Below are positions 22,243 through 33,628 of a stretch of DNA of 64,000 nucleotides, in pieces (the first letter of the stretch is position 1; each line of letters starts with the position of its first letter). The stretch spans positions 64,616,079 to 64,680,078 of the forward strand of contig OY829327.1 in NCBI GenBank assembly GCA_963691655.1. Reading direction: 5' to 3'. Position numbers and translations under genes: made by a program. The stretch comes from Toxonevra muliebris. Lineage: Eukaryota; Arthropoda; Insecta; Diptera; Pallopteridae. Below the pieces are notes generated by a model. That model did no database searches and was not told where the DNA came from. It saw nothing but the letters and a program-made list of their open reading frames with translations.

Positions 22243-22811
22243 TGCTTGGATGTGCGCTGTATTTGAGGAACAGGGGCGTTCTGCATTTTCTTGCAACTGC
22301 GGTGTTGCAGTTGTCGTATGAGTAGTTGTTGTTTGGGATCGACTACTGGGTTGTGGAGCTTGTGTCCTTGTCGTAAAGTGAAGCATGGAATGATCCTTTC
22401 TTTTACAATATACACATGAGATATTACTCACACAATCCTTTTTTAAATGTGTGAACGCGAGACAGTTTTCACATAAATTATTTTCCTTTACATTTGTATT
22501 TATTCAGTCGTACACCGAAAGTTTTTTAAATTTGGGACAATTTTTCATGACATGAGAGACGTTACATAAGCGACATATAAATGTCCTCTTGGGTTCAGCC
22601 ACGAAAGTATGAATTTCGCTTATTGCCCTCTTTTGAAGAGTAAATTAATTATTTGAATTTGGCTTATTTGGATGAATTCTGTTGAGTCGTTCTACTACTT
22701 TGTGTCTACTCGTCAGGAAATCATCAAGCTGTGACCAGAGAGGTAGGTCTTTTCGGGACTTTAGAGATTGTTCCCGCAGCGATGTTTCCTGCGGTAATTT
22801 TGTAGAACATA
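22243..22811 (-). pseudogene. BEL/Pao gag C-terminal part with zinc knuckles
   Basis: From 22811 leftward: KLPQETSLREQSLKSRKDLP ... LDDFLTSRHKVVERL (typical end of BEL capsid). Then three zinc-knuckle-like motifs: CRLCNVSHVMKNC, CENCLAFTHLKKDC and CVYCKRKDHSMLH. One stop between the first two. The order and spacing match BEL gag. Confidence 0.8.
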
Positions 22812-23720
22812 CAGGGTGGGCCATATACATGTGACCCATGTAAACTCTTAATAACTTTGACTTACGTTGTCAAATCGACAAACGTTATACCACAGTTGAT
22901 GCGTCATTTCAAGAAGTTATTTACCATGGATAACTACACTCCGCCTGATCGCGCTGAAATTGTTCAGCTATACATCCAGAAAAATTTCTCAATCGTGGCT
23001 ACTCAACGTGCGTATCGTTTAAAAAATAAAATCAAAAGTGCTCCCGCAAAAAACACCATAAAGCGTTCGATGAACAATTTCTTTCGAGTGGTAGTCTTAG
23101 TAATGCCAGGCGTCCAAATAAACCGCGAAATGTGTGATTGGATCGTACTTTTTCGAGGACGAGCGATCGAAGCCACTTACCGTTAATGGTGACCGTTATC
23201 AAGCCATGATAACCGATTTTTTTTATGCCAATTGAGCGTAGAAAGCGAATACGTAACTTCTGGTTCCAACAAGATGGCGCGCCATGCCATACTGCAGCCG
23301 CCACGATAGATTTACTGAGGTCATTCTTCCCTGGTCGCTTGATATCCAAAAATGGCGATTTTGACTGGCCACCGCGTTCTCCCGATCTGACGCCGCCCGA
23401 CTTCTATTTGTGGGTATTTTTGAAATCCAAAGTGTACATTAACAAGCCACGGACTTTGGCTGAACTTACAGCAAACATCGAACGTGAAATAGCGGCGATA
23501 CCGAGAGCTACGCTCGAAAAAGTGATGGAAAATGCCGAAAAAGGGCACATTTTGTCGTCAGGGAAAAAGGCGAGCACTTGAGCCAAATAATATTTTAATG
23601 GTAATTTATATGAATCTCTTTGGATCAAAATAAATGCCTGTGCAAAAAAAAATTAAATTGTCTTTTCCTAAAAAATTTTATTTAAGAACCACATGGGTCA
23701 CATGTAGATGGCCCACCCTG
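22812..23720 (+). mobile_element. DD41D ITm element, internally deleted
   Basis: TIRs CAGGGTGGGCCATATACATG at the left and the inverse at the right, TA duplications at 22810-22811 and 23721-23722, 909 bp. It interrupts BEL gag, whose frame resumes on either side. Confidence 0.9.
22926..23581 (+). pseudogene. DD41D transposase remnant
   Basis: N-terminus MDNYTPPDRAEIVQLYIQKN followed by TQRAYRLKNKIKSAPAKNTI (DUF4817-like helix-turn-helix). A frameshift follows and the first catalytic Asp region is deleted. The frame from about 23240 has WFQQDGAPCHTAA (second Asp) and PRSPDLTPPDFYLW (third Asp). I count 41 residues between the two. C-terminal TLAELTANIEREIAAI is normal. Confidence 0.85.
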
Positions 23721-23722
23721 TA

Positions 23723-24305
23723 TATAAACTAGGATGGGATCCCACTTTTCTGTGGAAACTAAGACACACAGACAATTATTTATTGCCATTTGAACTTTTT
23801 GTATTTCTTCACTATTCTCGGAATGAATAGTTGGCAAAGTCGATAGCGCTTCTATTTGGTTATCGACTAGAATACGCTTATTCTTATAGCGATCTTTCAA
23901 GGCTTCCCATGCGAGAGAGAAGTTTTCGTCACTTAAGCTATACTGTTCGATAACTCCAGCTTTTCCTTGCTTTTTATACCTGAGATGGTATAATTTCTGA
24001 GCGGAAGTCAGTTTTGGATGGTTAATATAAACGGCTGTGAAAAGGTCTCGGAAGGCCGGCCATTCTTCATAACCACCAAACAAATTTTCTGTATCGCAAG
24101 GAGGAACTTGACTTGATTTTTTGGAGTCGAGTTAGCCGCTTTCTAAACTTTTTCGTTTCACTACCAATAGAGATTCGGTGTGATTTTCTAGCTGAGAAGT
24201 ACTGAATTTGGTGCAGAATTGCACAAAATTGTCACTTTCGGCTATGAATTTCTGCAATTGGTATTTAGCAACGCTTGCTTTTTGAGAAGTTTCTTCGTCA
24301 GACAT
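23723..24305 (-). pseudogene. BEL/Pao gag N-terminal part
   Basis: ATG at 24305-24303 (MSDEETSQKASVAKYQLQKF). A stop follows near 24135, then FGGYEEWPAFRDLFTAVYIN, KLTSAQKLYHLRYKKQGKAG, LAWEALKDRYKNKRILVDNQ and STEKWDPIL. The F-x-G-x-x-x-E-W-P-x-F-R-D-x-F block is the DUF1759 signature of BEL/Pao gag. Confidence 0.88.
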
Positions 24306-25238
24306 TTTTGAAACTTGTTTTTTATTAAATCAACAGATTCTTTTTGCCTTGGAGGAGATCTCTCAACTGGCAATTAATTACTCTAAGAAAGTTAGAATAA
24401 AAATAAAAATAACTTGCAATAGAAATTTGCAATTTGCCAATAAATAACATATATAGCGAAAAAAAACTAATGAAAATAGTTTTATATTATTTGAATAACT
24501 TTAATATTAACAGAAAAACAGAAATATTTTCTGTTTTTTAAATTATTTTTTATATTGTCAATAAAAAATATTAGGTGGAACTATTTATATTGCCACCAGT
24601 GTACTTATTTCGTTCAGGAGTAAACAGATATAGCATAAAGAAAATAGTGTGTTATAAAAACAAATATTCACTCGAAATGAATATATAAATATGAATAAAA
24701 TATCAAGAAATGATATTATTTACAAACACGACAGGGTTTGTATATATATAAAAGTGAAATAAGAATTAAATATAATAAATAATAATTCACTTAATTTGAG
24801 CGAAGTCAAAAGTGGACTTATTTATGTTGAGCTTAGTGTGCTAATTTCGATTGGAGATAAACGAATATACCACAAAGAAAAAATAGCAAAGTACTTGCTG
24901 TAAACTAATAAGTGTGTACTTGTTGTTGTACACGGAATTTATTTATTTGTGCAGATACAAAAGAGATTTTGTATGTAATAAAAATGTATACGGAAAATTG
25001 TATACGGAATTTATATATTATACAATATTTTAAATAAGGAAAATTTAAAATATTGTATACTTTAATTATTTCTAATAACTTGCTTGTTTCTGTGCTGTTT
25101 TTTGGTGGTTAATTTTTCTTGTGGTTTTTATTGCACTTGTTGCACTTTTTAGTTTAATGTTTTTAGTTCAGTGTTTTTTATTTATTATTTGAAAAATCAT
25201 TTCATCGCACTAACCTCATATTATTAAAAAAACTTTAA
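24306..25238 (-). repeat. Putative BEL leader and LTR region
   Basis: Non-coding and AT-rich, between the gag start and the duplicated pol tail at 25239, where a 5' LTR should be. Two diverged subrepeats (about 24566-24660 and 24806-24905) share GTGnnCTnATTTCG and AnCACAAAGAAAA-type blocks. No matching LTR survives at the 3' end, so the LTR call is inference. Confidence 0.4.
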
Positions 25239-25353
25239 ATTTCGGCGATGAATTATATTGGGGAAAAAACACAATGTGAATTTATAAAATGATTGGGATG
25301 GAAATTAGAAAATTGAAATTATACAAAATATAGGAAAAGTCAATCGAACGTTG
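25239..25353 (-). repeat. Second copy of the BEL pol 3' end
   Basis: Matches 16748-16868 base for base over most of its length (TTCGGCGATGAATTATATT; GGGATGGAAATTAGAAAATT). Same orientation, which suggests an LTR-sharing tandem arrangement or a second truncated copy. Confidence 0.7.
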
Positions 25354-27193
25354 GGAAATATTCATACGAATAGTAAATAAAAAGAAGAAAAGGATAGAAC
25401 GTTGAAAATAGAATAAGGAGGAGAAAAAGAAAGAAATAGAAATAGGAAAAAAAGGAGTGTTGGGAAAGGGCTCAAACCTAGAAAGGAAAAGGATAGAAAA
25501 GAAATTAGTAGATGGCTTAGACAGTGTTGTTGTTACAAAGTTTTCGTTAAAGCTATCTCAAAAATTCTTCTTGTTTCCGTTAGAGTGGGGTATGCAACTA
25601 ATTACCAGTTTTTTTTGGAAAAAATTCTGAGTTTTATTTAATAAATTCAAAAATAAATTTTTAACATCAATTATTTTTCGAACGGGCAAAGTGATAGCGG
25701 ATGTGTTAATACCACAATAATATACAAATATTCGGCAACTAAAATCTAAAGAGAAAAGCCCAATCAATTGGCCCGTTTGAAAATAAAGTGGTTTTAAAAA
25801 AATTGCCTCCTATTTTCTAAACAGAAAAATTTAGATTTTGTTAGAGAATAAATTAAAAGTATGTAGGTTTCCAGTTTTTATAAAAAAGTAAGTTTTTTAA
25901 GTTAACCGTAAAGATTTAAGCCGCCAATAATATATTTAAAAAAAAAAAGGTTAGTGCTTGAAATTTTTTTAATTGAAAGTAAGATTGCATATGAGGACTT
26001 CGATTTTTCTTTGTTCAAGCTGTAATTCATTTAAAAATGGGCTACAAGCAACAGATCACTTAAAAACTTCTTAGTCAATGGATTAAATATGGCTCAAAAT
26101 TTACGGAATTTTATTTACTTTTGAATTCTTGTAAGATATTTTTTATGTTTTCCCAAACAAATATTAAAAAATCGATGATTTATTCATACTTGCCACCAAA
26201 AATTTGACTTATTTCGAACAAACATATTTTCAAGAGTTTAGGTTCAAGTCAATCCGAGCAGTAGATCGTAAGTATCAACTCGATTTGTAGCGCGCTACTG
26301 TTCATGAATAAAGTGCACTCAAAACTTTAAACGTGATTTTCTCCGAATGATGTTTTTTGAAAAATACCTTTGCGGTGACCGCGATATCTCAAAAACTACT
26401 GACCAATTCATCTAATTTTTTAAATTTTTTTCCTAGTTACAATATGGAGTACTTGAACGATCATTTTTTCATGTGCAGTATTTGTCTTAACTAATAATTT
26501 TTTTTAAATACATTTTTGAGACTCAAAAAATCGACTTTTTTTTTTGCATCATGGTTTCCATATGAGAAAAAGGTTTTTTTTTTTGAAAATTTTTCGTTGA
26601 AGTACTCGGCGCTGTAGTACACAACTGTAAATTTTTTGTCTTTTTGATTACAGTTGAGTTGTTGGCATTCAATCGAGGTGACCGCCAGACTGCAGAAAAA
26701 ACGCGCATCAAGACAAGAGCTATAACTTCTACAATTTTCAATATTTTTTCATATCCGACCACTCTTTTTTTCATAAGAATATGTACTATGTATACCTGTT
26801 ATGCTAGTTTTAAATAAATTATTTCAAATAGTGCAAAAAAAATCACAAATATGACCTAAGTTTCCTGTACCAAAACGTATATAACCCCTTAAACCCGTTT
26901 CTTTAGTTAATTCGTGATCATCTGACCATTTTGCTGATCCAAGGTTATAGCCAATGCTATTTTGTAATATTTTCATATTTTTGCTGCACCCTGATTCTCA
27001 TCCATTTTTTTTTATTTAATTTACTTTAAATTTAAAATTTTAGTGAAAAAAGGTATACATATTTCTCTTTCCTGTAATTTTGCTAATAGCTGTTTAAAAG
27101 CTAGTCTGACCAGCACAGTCAGTCTGTATTTGAGAGATATATACATATACTTACCGAGTGCTTTTATGTTTTATTTTTACTTTATATTTTTAG
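25354..27193. other. AT-rich sequence upstream of the Rat1 exon
   Basis: 25370-25510 is purine-rich. 26240-26420 has a block (GCGCGCTAC, CTTTAAACGtGATTtTCTC) resembling 50840-50990. No Rat1 exon recognised. The last 30 bases form a T-rich 3' splice region. Confidence 0.45.
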
Positions 27194-27283
27194 TTTAATC
27201 CTTTGGAGCAACTAATGGGTGTATTTCCTGCTGCTAGTGGATCACACGTTCCGAAGCCGTGGGCACAACTTATGTCTGAACCT
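27194..27283 (+). CDS. Rat1: Rat1/Xrn2 5'-3' exoribonuclease, internal exon A
   Basis: Thirty codons begin right after TTTTTAG at 27193 and end before GTAAGT at 27284. They encode FNPLEQLMGVFPAASGSHVP then KPWAQLMSEP. This is the PLEQLMxVFPAAS block of nuclear XRN2/Rat1, just before the [12 protein letters not shown] block, which lies in exon B. The enzyme degrades 5'-monophosphorylated RNA in the nucleus, for example at transcription termination and in rRNA processing. Phase 0 at the 3' side; the 5' phase looks 0. The wording (SHVPxPWAxLMS) is closer to my memory of Drosophila Rat1 than of vertebrate XRN2. Confidence 0.94.
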
Positions 27284-28429
27284 GTAAGTATTAGAAATCG
27301 TATGTTATTTAATGTTTATTTATTTAGTTTTGAAATGTTTGGCCTAACCACAATAATGACAGTGTTGCCAGAATCACGATTTTATCGTCATTTGAGGAAT
27401 TTTTTGACCTAATGACGATTTGACGATTTTTGTTAAAAAATTACGATTTTTCAGATAAAAAATCAACTGCAAAAAACTTTTTTCTTTAGCGAGGGTAAAT
27501 CGAAAATTTTGTTGTACCGAGCACAGTGGGCTGAATGGGCTATCTAGTGTAATGAAAGTCGCAATCAATTAATTTGGTTGATTTAATGATAGGTTTTTAT
27601 TAACAACATATTATTTTTGTTAAAAATTGTTGTTACAGAGTGTATGAAATTTACAAGATAATCAAAATTTAAATCCAACTAAGTGCCGCCAAATGAATTA
27701 AAATGAGAAATAGTATTTTCAACACCTAGAAAAGAATGAAATTATAAAATATTTTACATACATTTATCATTCAAATGATATGACCCGCAGAAATGTTTCA
27801 ATCAAATTTTGAGGCAAGATTGCCATCAAGTGTTCCTTCTGTAATTGATGGATTGGACAGTAAATTGAGAATATCTTCGTCGAAAAGCTAATTTTTTTGG
27901 TCTTAATTGGAGTTTCTTGAAATTGATGTGATAAATGGATCCGATGACAGTAGTAATAAATTAAAATTAGCCAGTAAGGCCCCAGTAACTGGGGCTATTT
28001 TTTTTTGTTCAAGAAATAAAAACAAATATTAAAAGAGAACCAAATTACTCGTTGGTGTTTGTTTTGTTATTTGTGTATGCAGATAATTCGTTAGATAATT
28101 CTGAGAAATGCCATTACTCATGTCTTCTCTCTCTGTCTCATTTGTTATTTACTCCAGCTTACGGCCACCTTCTGGTCTAGATTTTTCAAAGAATTGATTT
28201 TTGTTTTTTTGTATATTTCAAAAGTATAGGCTTTTAAAAGTATACTGTAATCGTATTCGTATTAATATTTCCAGTATTTCGACTTCTACAACTTATTTAG
28301 CAGGTGAGCGCAGAAGCAAGTAAAAGGGTCGACCGAAGTTTAAACTCATTTATCTTGAAACTATATTTTTCTGCACGGTGGGAGACAAAAAACAAAAACT
28401 ACTAGACCGATTCGTCTCAAATTTTACTA

Positions 28430-28920
28430 AGGAGTGAGATCGAAAAAATCTTAACATATATAAAATTCAATAATTTTTAAACGGTTGGTCTTAGAGTTTT
28501 GATTTTTTTTTTATTTAATTGATAATATTTTACAAATTACAAAAAAATATAACTTTTATAATTCTAACCACTATTTATGAACTCGTGGACCTTTTTTGAT
28601 AAGCTTTCCATTAGAGGCTTGATAGTTGTTTCAGACACCTTTTTGGAAAAGTTTGCCCATCTCCTTTTAAAATCTTCGATATTTTTGGACACCTTTTTGT
28701 GCTCTTTAAGTTTCTTTTCACAAGAGCCCAATATCTCTCCACTGGTCTTAGCTCCGAACAGTTTGTAGGATTGGGCTCTCTTGGTACAAAAACTATGTTA
28801 TTACTTTGGTACCACTCCAGAGCTTTCTTGCCGTAGTGACATGATGCAAAATCGGGCCAAAAATATGTGGACACATTGTGCTCTCTTATGAAAGGAAGAA
28901 GTCTTTTTACCACGTTTATA
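28430..28920 (-). pseudogene. DD37E transposon, 3' half (copy 2)
   Basis: Minus frame 28913 to 28611: RLLPFIREHNVSTYFWPDFA, SCHYGKKALEWYQSNN, FVPREPNPTNCSELRPVERYW. The Asp in WPDFAS and the Glu in RPVERYW are 37 residues apart by my count. After a frameshift, the C-terminal SETTIK block and the tail 28430-28560 match 444-648. 5' truncated at about 28920, where a CTGTCTGTCT-type simple repeat starts. Confidence 0.88.
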
Positions 28921-28924
28921 TCAA

Positions 28925-29205
28925 CTCGCTTTCAATAGTGTCTGTCTGTCTTTCTGTCTGTCTGTTCGGTACGAATTTTGCAATCGATTTTAAACAAACT
29001 TCCCGATGAGCTAGAGACTTGAAATTTTTAATATGGTTCAGAACTGGAAGACAATCCAATATGAGATTTCTAAAATATATATAAATATAATAATATTTAA
29101 AATATTAGCATCGGAAGTTTTTCAATTTTTTTCATAGATCAAAGCATTGCATTCATCGTTGTAAAAATCATTGCTTTAGCGGGAGTAGAATATATATGTG
29201 TGTAC
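28925..29205 (+). repeat. Repeat family C (copy 2)
   Basis: Longer copy of 9750-9905, preceded by a GTCTGTCTGTC run at 28940-28968. Contains GATGAGCTAGAGACTTGAAA, absent from copy 1. Confidence 0.6.
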
Positions 29206-30185
29206 AAAGAGGTCGAAATTCGCTCTTGTTGATGGTGTGAAAGCGACGGTTGTCAACACATCTAGCAGACAAAATGTATGAATGGATGAGTTTGACGTGT
29301 TTGATGCAACAAATATTTAACATAATTTATATACAAATATGTAAACGTTTGGTTGCGGATTTGCATATTTCATATAATTACTTTTGAATCTTTTTCTACT
29401 GATTTCATGAATTGTTATTACTATTTTCCACATTTCACCGAAATATATGTAAATAAGTATATTAAAGTAAAATGTTGAAATATTTTAGTTGAATATTTTT
29501 AGCTAAAATGTTGGAACTTTATTTCATTTCTGTTACAAAAAGTAGAATCACAACGAGGTGCAATGTAAAAACGATTGAAAATGTTAAGTTGGAAATTCTG
29601 TAATGGTTTATTTACGTCAACTATCGGGAAACAACAAAAACACACATCTCTTCTTCTTATTCTTTGCTTTGGTTTTCTGTTACAATCAGATTTTAACATG
29701 AGGTGCAATGTTAATTCTTTTGGATATGTTAAATTTCATATACCGGTGCTACGATAACATGTAAACAAACAATTTTTGTATTTATTTTACATATAAACAT
29801 ATAAATTCTACAAACATACATGTCGAGGTACAAATGCCGATGGTGTGAAAGCGACGGTTGTCATAAATATAAATCTGATTGGAATAATACATTTTTGTAT
29901 ATAAAGAATATATAAAAAGCTGTAAATGTTGGATGTTATTTGCCAAAAAAAATGCTAAATATTTGTTTTATCAAACACCTCTAACTCATCTATTCAAACA
30001 TTTTGTCCGGTGGATGTGTTGACAACCGTCGCTTTCACACCATCGGTTTTGCACCTCGTTTCTGGTTTCTACGTTTCTTTGTTCCAATTTCAACAAGAGC
30101 GAATTGCGTCCTCTTGACAATCTATCCTCTTTGTCTGCTCATTCAAGGGGACGAAACACAATTGCGTCTTATGACGGTATATATT
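29206..30185. repeat. Repeat family A, three pieces in mixed orientation
   Basis: 29206-29520 (+), 29820-29880 (+) and 29890-30180 (-) all match 12741-13075. The last two face each other and form an imperfect palindrome of about 350 bp. 29520-29820 is AT-rich without recognised genes. Confidence 0.6.
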
Positions 30186-30189
30186 AGTG

Positions 30190-30599
30190 ATGGGGTTTTC
30201 GGAACGATCGTAAATTTTTCAGTACACTTTGAGGTTCGGAAATACGTCAGTACATAAGCAAGATTTTCAGTACACTTTCGTACAATAAATTCTTTTTATG
30301 TGATATTATTTCAAAGAAAAATAAAACTGTGCTACTTTTCTTATATTGCTATCGATTACACAGTGCAACACCGAAAATTTGCAAGGGCTTAAGCCTACAA
30401 AGTTGTTGGATTGGCACTGAAAAATTTTACACATACAAGACTAAAAAGCAGAAAATAATAATTAAAAAAAATTTTTTTTTTAATATACCACGTTTTTAAA
30501 ACTGACTGAAAAGTATAAAATAATTTCTCCTAGCTGAAGATATTTGCATGATTTAAAACGAAAAGCGTGGGACGCTTATAGATAGAGGTAAAATTGGTA
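30190..30599. other. Unassigned
   Basis: Contains two close copies of TTTTCAGTACACTTT-type sequence (about 30217 and 30270). No gene. Confidence 0.35.
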
Positions 30600-30890
30600 G
30601 TGTACTATTCATCTGTCAATTTCATATTGCATGCGACTTCTCGCAGTTTTATCTGGAGTTTTTTTTTGAGAGAGCCGACCAAGTTGCCTCTGCTTGATTG
30701 CATATAACGGAACTTTCCTATTTTGTATTATATACGTCGTGTTTGTGCCGATAAGTTTAGAGACTATCATTAGAAGAAAAGCAACAACAATATAGAGAGA
30801 AGACAGCAAAAACTTCAACAGAATTTGTTATAAATGTTTTCTAATAATTTTCAAATAAACCGCAAAGTTTCACTTCTACAAATATGATCA
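30600..30890 (+). repeat. Repeat family B (copy 3)
   Basis: Single unit: TGATTGCATATAACgGAACTT, TATATACGTCGTGTTTGTGC and CTTCAACAGAATTTG as in 6729-6990. Ends at CACTTCTAC. Confidence 0.6.
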
Positions 30891-31796
30891 CTTCACAAGG
30901 TGTCTTATTTGGTGTCGTATACTCTCATTTTTCAAAAATTCTCCCATTTTTCATACAAAAATATACGCCTTTACAACTATACGGCAGCTTGTGAAATGCT
31001 TAAAATCTTCTCAAAAATAAAGAGGCTTAAATTAATTTTTATGCTACTAAACAGCTACATTGAAAGTTGTTGAGCTATTGTCAACTATATTATGAAGAAA
31101 AAAATGTAATTCTCACTTTTTTGAACTTAATACTACTAAGTGATAGTATTTTGTGACAAAAGTAAGTTTTCAAAATCTTTAATATTCAATAGTGAAAAGA
31201 ATCTATCTCAATCTCAATGCATTACCATTTAATGACAAGTCAGGGCTTAGTGATGATCATTAAAAAAAAGTTTTCATCATCATTATGAACATATTTCAAT
31301 ACTTTTTTTTAGGTAGTTTGATGCTCAATGGAACGTCTTTTGAAGAAATAAAGAACAGGTATATCTGTGTTGAACTTGATTTCAAGTGATACAATTTTGA
31401 TTATGCTTTCCATGCATAAATATTTTAAAACCAGACTATTTAATTCTTGATGTTAATAACTTTGATTTCAGAGACAAAACAATATTTTTGGAAAGTAAAG
31501 ACATTTAGGTTGGCATTAACGCCAAAGAAAAATTAATAAGGGCCTTCATAAAAATGTGGAAAAATCCTTGTAAGCCTCATATAAACCGCATAACATGTAG
31601 GTATACGAATACGTATGCACATACGCCAAATCAATTCTCAGGCGACGATGTGTAAACTTGTTAAAATTTACATATATGAAGTTTGACAGCGTGTTCACGC
31701 GGTTTACAAGGTTTTGATGAAGACTCTTAATGTGTTACAAAATAGTCTGTTTTCAGAATTTGTAAATAATTGTACTTCTTTTTATAATGAGTTGTA
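30891..31796. other. AT-rich, nothing recognised
   Basis: Probably decayed hAT interior; no motif readable. A weak inverted pair (CCTTGTAA...AACCGC and its inverse) lies at about 31566-31715. Confidence 0.35.
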
Positions 31797-32212
31797 ATCA
31801 AATAAAAAGACGATTTGATTTTAATAATGCTGCATTGAAAGAATTAAGTTTTCTTTAGACAGGAAAACTAGTTTTAAAAGATGTCAATTCATTACAAAGT
31901 TTAATGTAACATTTTAAAAGATTAGGGGACGAAAATTACTTTCAGCAACTAGATATTGACTTTAGGGAGCTACGACATGTAGATTTTGAGACAATTTTTG
32001 ATAAGATGAATGAAGTTACAGCTGAAGAAAGCTTTGTAAAGCTATTTGCAACATAAAACGTTGAAATTCATCAAAACTATTTCCATTGTCAGATTTTGTT
32101 TTCAAATTAATGTCTCGTCCGCAAATGTTGAAAGAATATTTTTAAACGTCAATTTAAATAAAATTAAGTGCAGAAATCGTTTAAACCATAATTGTATGGA
32201 TATTATATAAAT
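31797..32212 (+). pseudogene. hAT transposase C-terminal fragment
   Basis: With frameshifts and stops: KRRFDFNNAALKELSFL, TGKLVLKDVNSLQSLM, DIDFRELRHVDFETIFDKM and, from 32115, SSANVERIFLNVNLNKIKCR followed by NRLNHNCMDII. The last is the hAT dimerisation block (S-A-x-V-E-R-x-F ... K-x-R-N-R-L). Confidence 0.75.
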
Positions 32213-32421
32213 GCAAACATATTTAAAGTATACAAGTTTGAGTTTTTCTGTCACTACGATTTTTTTGTTGTGAAAATTACGATTTTTTCTTACAATTTTG
32301 ACGGTTTTTGAAGTGAAGTTTCTGGCAACACTGTCTGCCATTGTCATATTTCAAAAAATAAGAATGCTGTTATTTTATTGAATTCGTGAAATTAATCACT
32401 GAAAATTATTTTTCTCAGATT

Positions 32422-33541
32422 TTAATGTAAATATAGAAATATAGAATCGTTTTTAAAACTTTTTGTGTCACCATCGTATGTTCGTTCCAGTTCTAGCAGA
32501 ATTTCTCCCTTCGCCGTCTTCCGGATGCGATTTACACTATCGCCAATGTATTTCATGCCTTCATCAAGTTTGACTTTCCGTAGGATTTCACTGTAGGTCA
32601 TTTCACCTGTCTTCGAAATGACAAGCGCATCTGGTCTTATTGGCTTCTGCTTCAGCTTAGGCTTCTTCTTCCTCGTGTTTTTCTTCTTTTGGTCAAGTTC
32701 CACGGCAATCCACTCCTTCTCCGCGGGCTGTTTCGGCGTACAAGTGAGTTTTGCCACTTGCACTCTGGATGGTCTTACTGTTTTCTCTTCATTAGTAGTC
32801 TTTATAGACGTTATCACTGCATTCGTCACGCTAGGTGCTTCATCTTCGTTATTGCGCTCATTTCTTCGTTTTGGAGGCGTCTTCCTTACTGGGCTTGATG
32901 CATCCCTCAGTCTCTTTGACTACTTAGCGTTGTTCCTACACTTTTGTCACATTTCGTAGCGTTATTGCGCTCCTTGACTGTTTGCTTTTGAAGCGACTCG
33001 ATTACCGATACAAGGTCTCGCATTGGTTGATGTATCGAACGTCTGCCACCGCCCATCATCTTTTCTAGTTCAGCAATCTTGTCGCCAAGCACTAGTATGG
33101 TATCCCGTTTGGTCGTCTTCGAGGTCACTGCTCCCTCGTTCACCATATTTGAAGCCGGTTGTTGCACTTTTCGGGTAGCATCAGGAGACCGAGTTATCTT
33201 AGAGCTGCGCGTGAAAGGATCTTGCGCACCTATTTGCGGCGTTTTTACGCCAGCCACACCCTCGTTTTTGTCCACTCCTATATTTTCCTCGTTGTTTGTT
33301 TTTGCTGTGTCCATCATAATTGGGTCCCGACTCAAGGCCGTTATCCTCGCCCGTAACATGCAGTCGCTTTACCGGTACCATAGTTGTCGATGCAAGCAGT
33401 GAGGCCATGCAAGGGTTGACACGAGCCCTTATGGGGTAACGTGTTCAGAGCCATACCAGCGCTAAACAGGAATAATACAACTGCACTTACATGTGCCAAC
33501 TTAATGGGGACGGTCGAGGAGCGTTCTTTGAGGCCTGCCAT
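32422..33541 (-). pseudogene. R1-like LINE ORF1 (gag-like)
   Basis: In several frames from 33541 leftward: DKIAELEKMMGGGRRSIHQP, SVIESLQKQTVKERNN, then in the frame ending 32422 PIRPDALVISKTGEMTYSEI and RKTAKGEILLELERTYDG. P-D-A-L-V-I ... T-Y-x-E-I-L-R and R-x-I-R-K-T-x-K-G-E-x-L-L-E-L are hallmarks of the R1-group ORF1. No zinc knuckles or ORF2 follow; the element stops near 32450 close to the hAT end. Confidence 0.7.
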
Positions 33542-33628
33542 GGTTTTAACTGGACGGAGGCGATTACGGCATTAGCCCGAAAGCCGTTTCTGTAAGATGG
33601 TAATGCGATGTGTGGAATCGTATGTGTT

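Larger units (their letters stand above)
16748..25353 (-). mobile_element. BEL/Pao LTR retrotransposon remnant with nested insertions
   Basis: Minus-strand order is gag (24305 to 23723), a DD41D insertion, gag zinc knuckles (22811 to 22243), a LINE plus mariner insertion, protease (18606 to 18500), RNase H, integrase and the C-terminal DUF5641-like domain (ends 16788). The reverse-transcriptase core between protease and RNase H is missing. A 120-bp block at the pol 3' end (16748-16868) recurs in the same orientation at 25239-25353, probably the tail of another copy. Confidence 0.85.
27360..32333 (+). mobile_element. Decayed hAT element with nested insertions
   Basis: Left end CAGTGTTGCCAGAA at 27360, inverted match TTCTGGCAACACTG ending at 32333. 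Both subterminal regions carry repeated ACGATTTTT/GACGATTT motifs (27377-27455 and 32254-32310). A hAT dimerisation domain lies near the right end. No clear 8-bp target duplication was seen. The interior holds a DD37E fragment and repeat families A, B and C. Confidence 0.7.

Noticed and set aside
1..27193. Search for further upstream Rat1 exons
   Set aside because: Looked for the conserved segments that normally precede PLEQLM, such as the YYPFHYAPF block; none seen on the + strand, so no exon is claimed.
27976..28010. GGCCCCAGTAACTGGGGC hairpin followed by T9, like an intrinsic terminator
   Set aside because: Bacterial-type terminators have no meaning in this eukaryotic context; a chance palindrome or TE scar is more likely.
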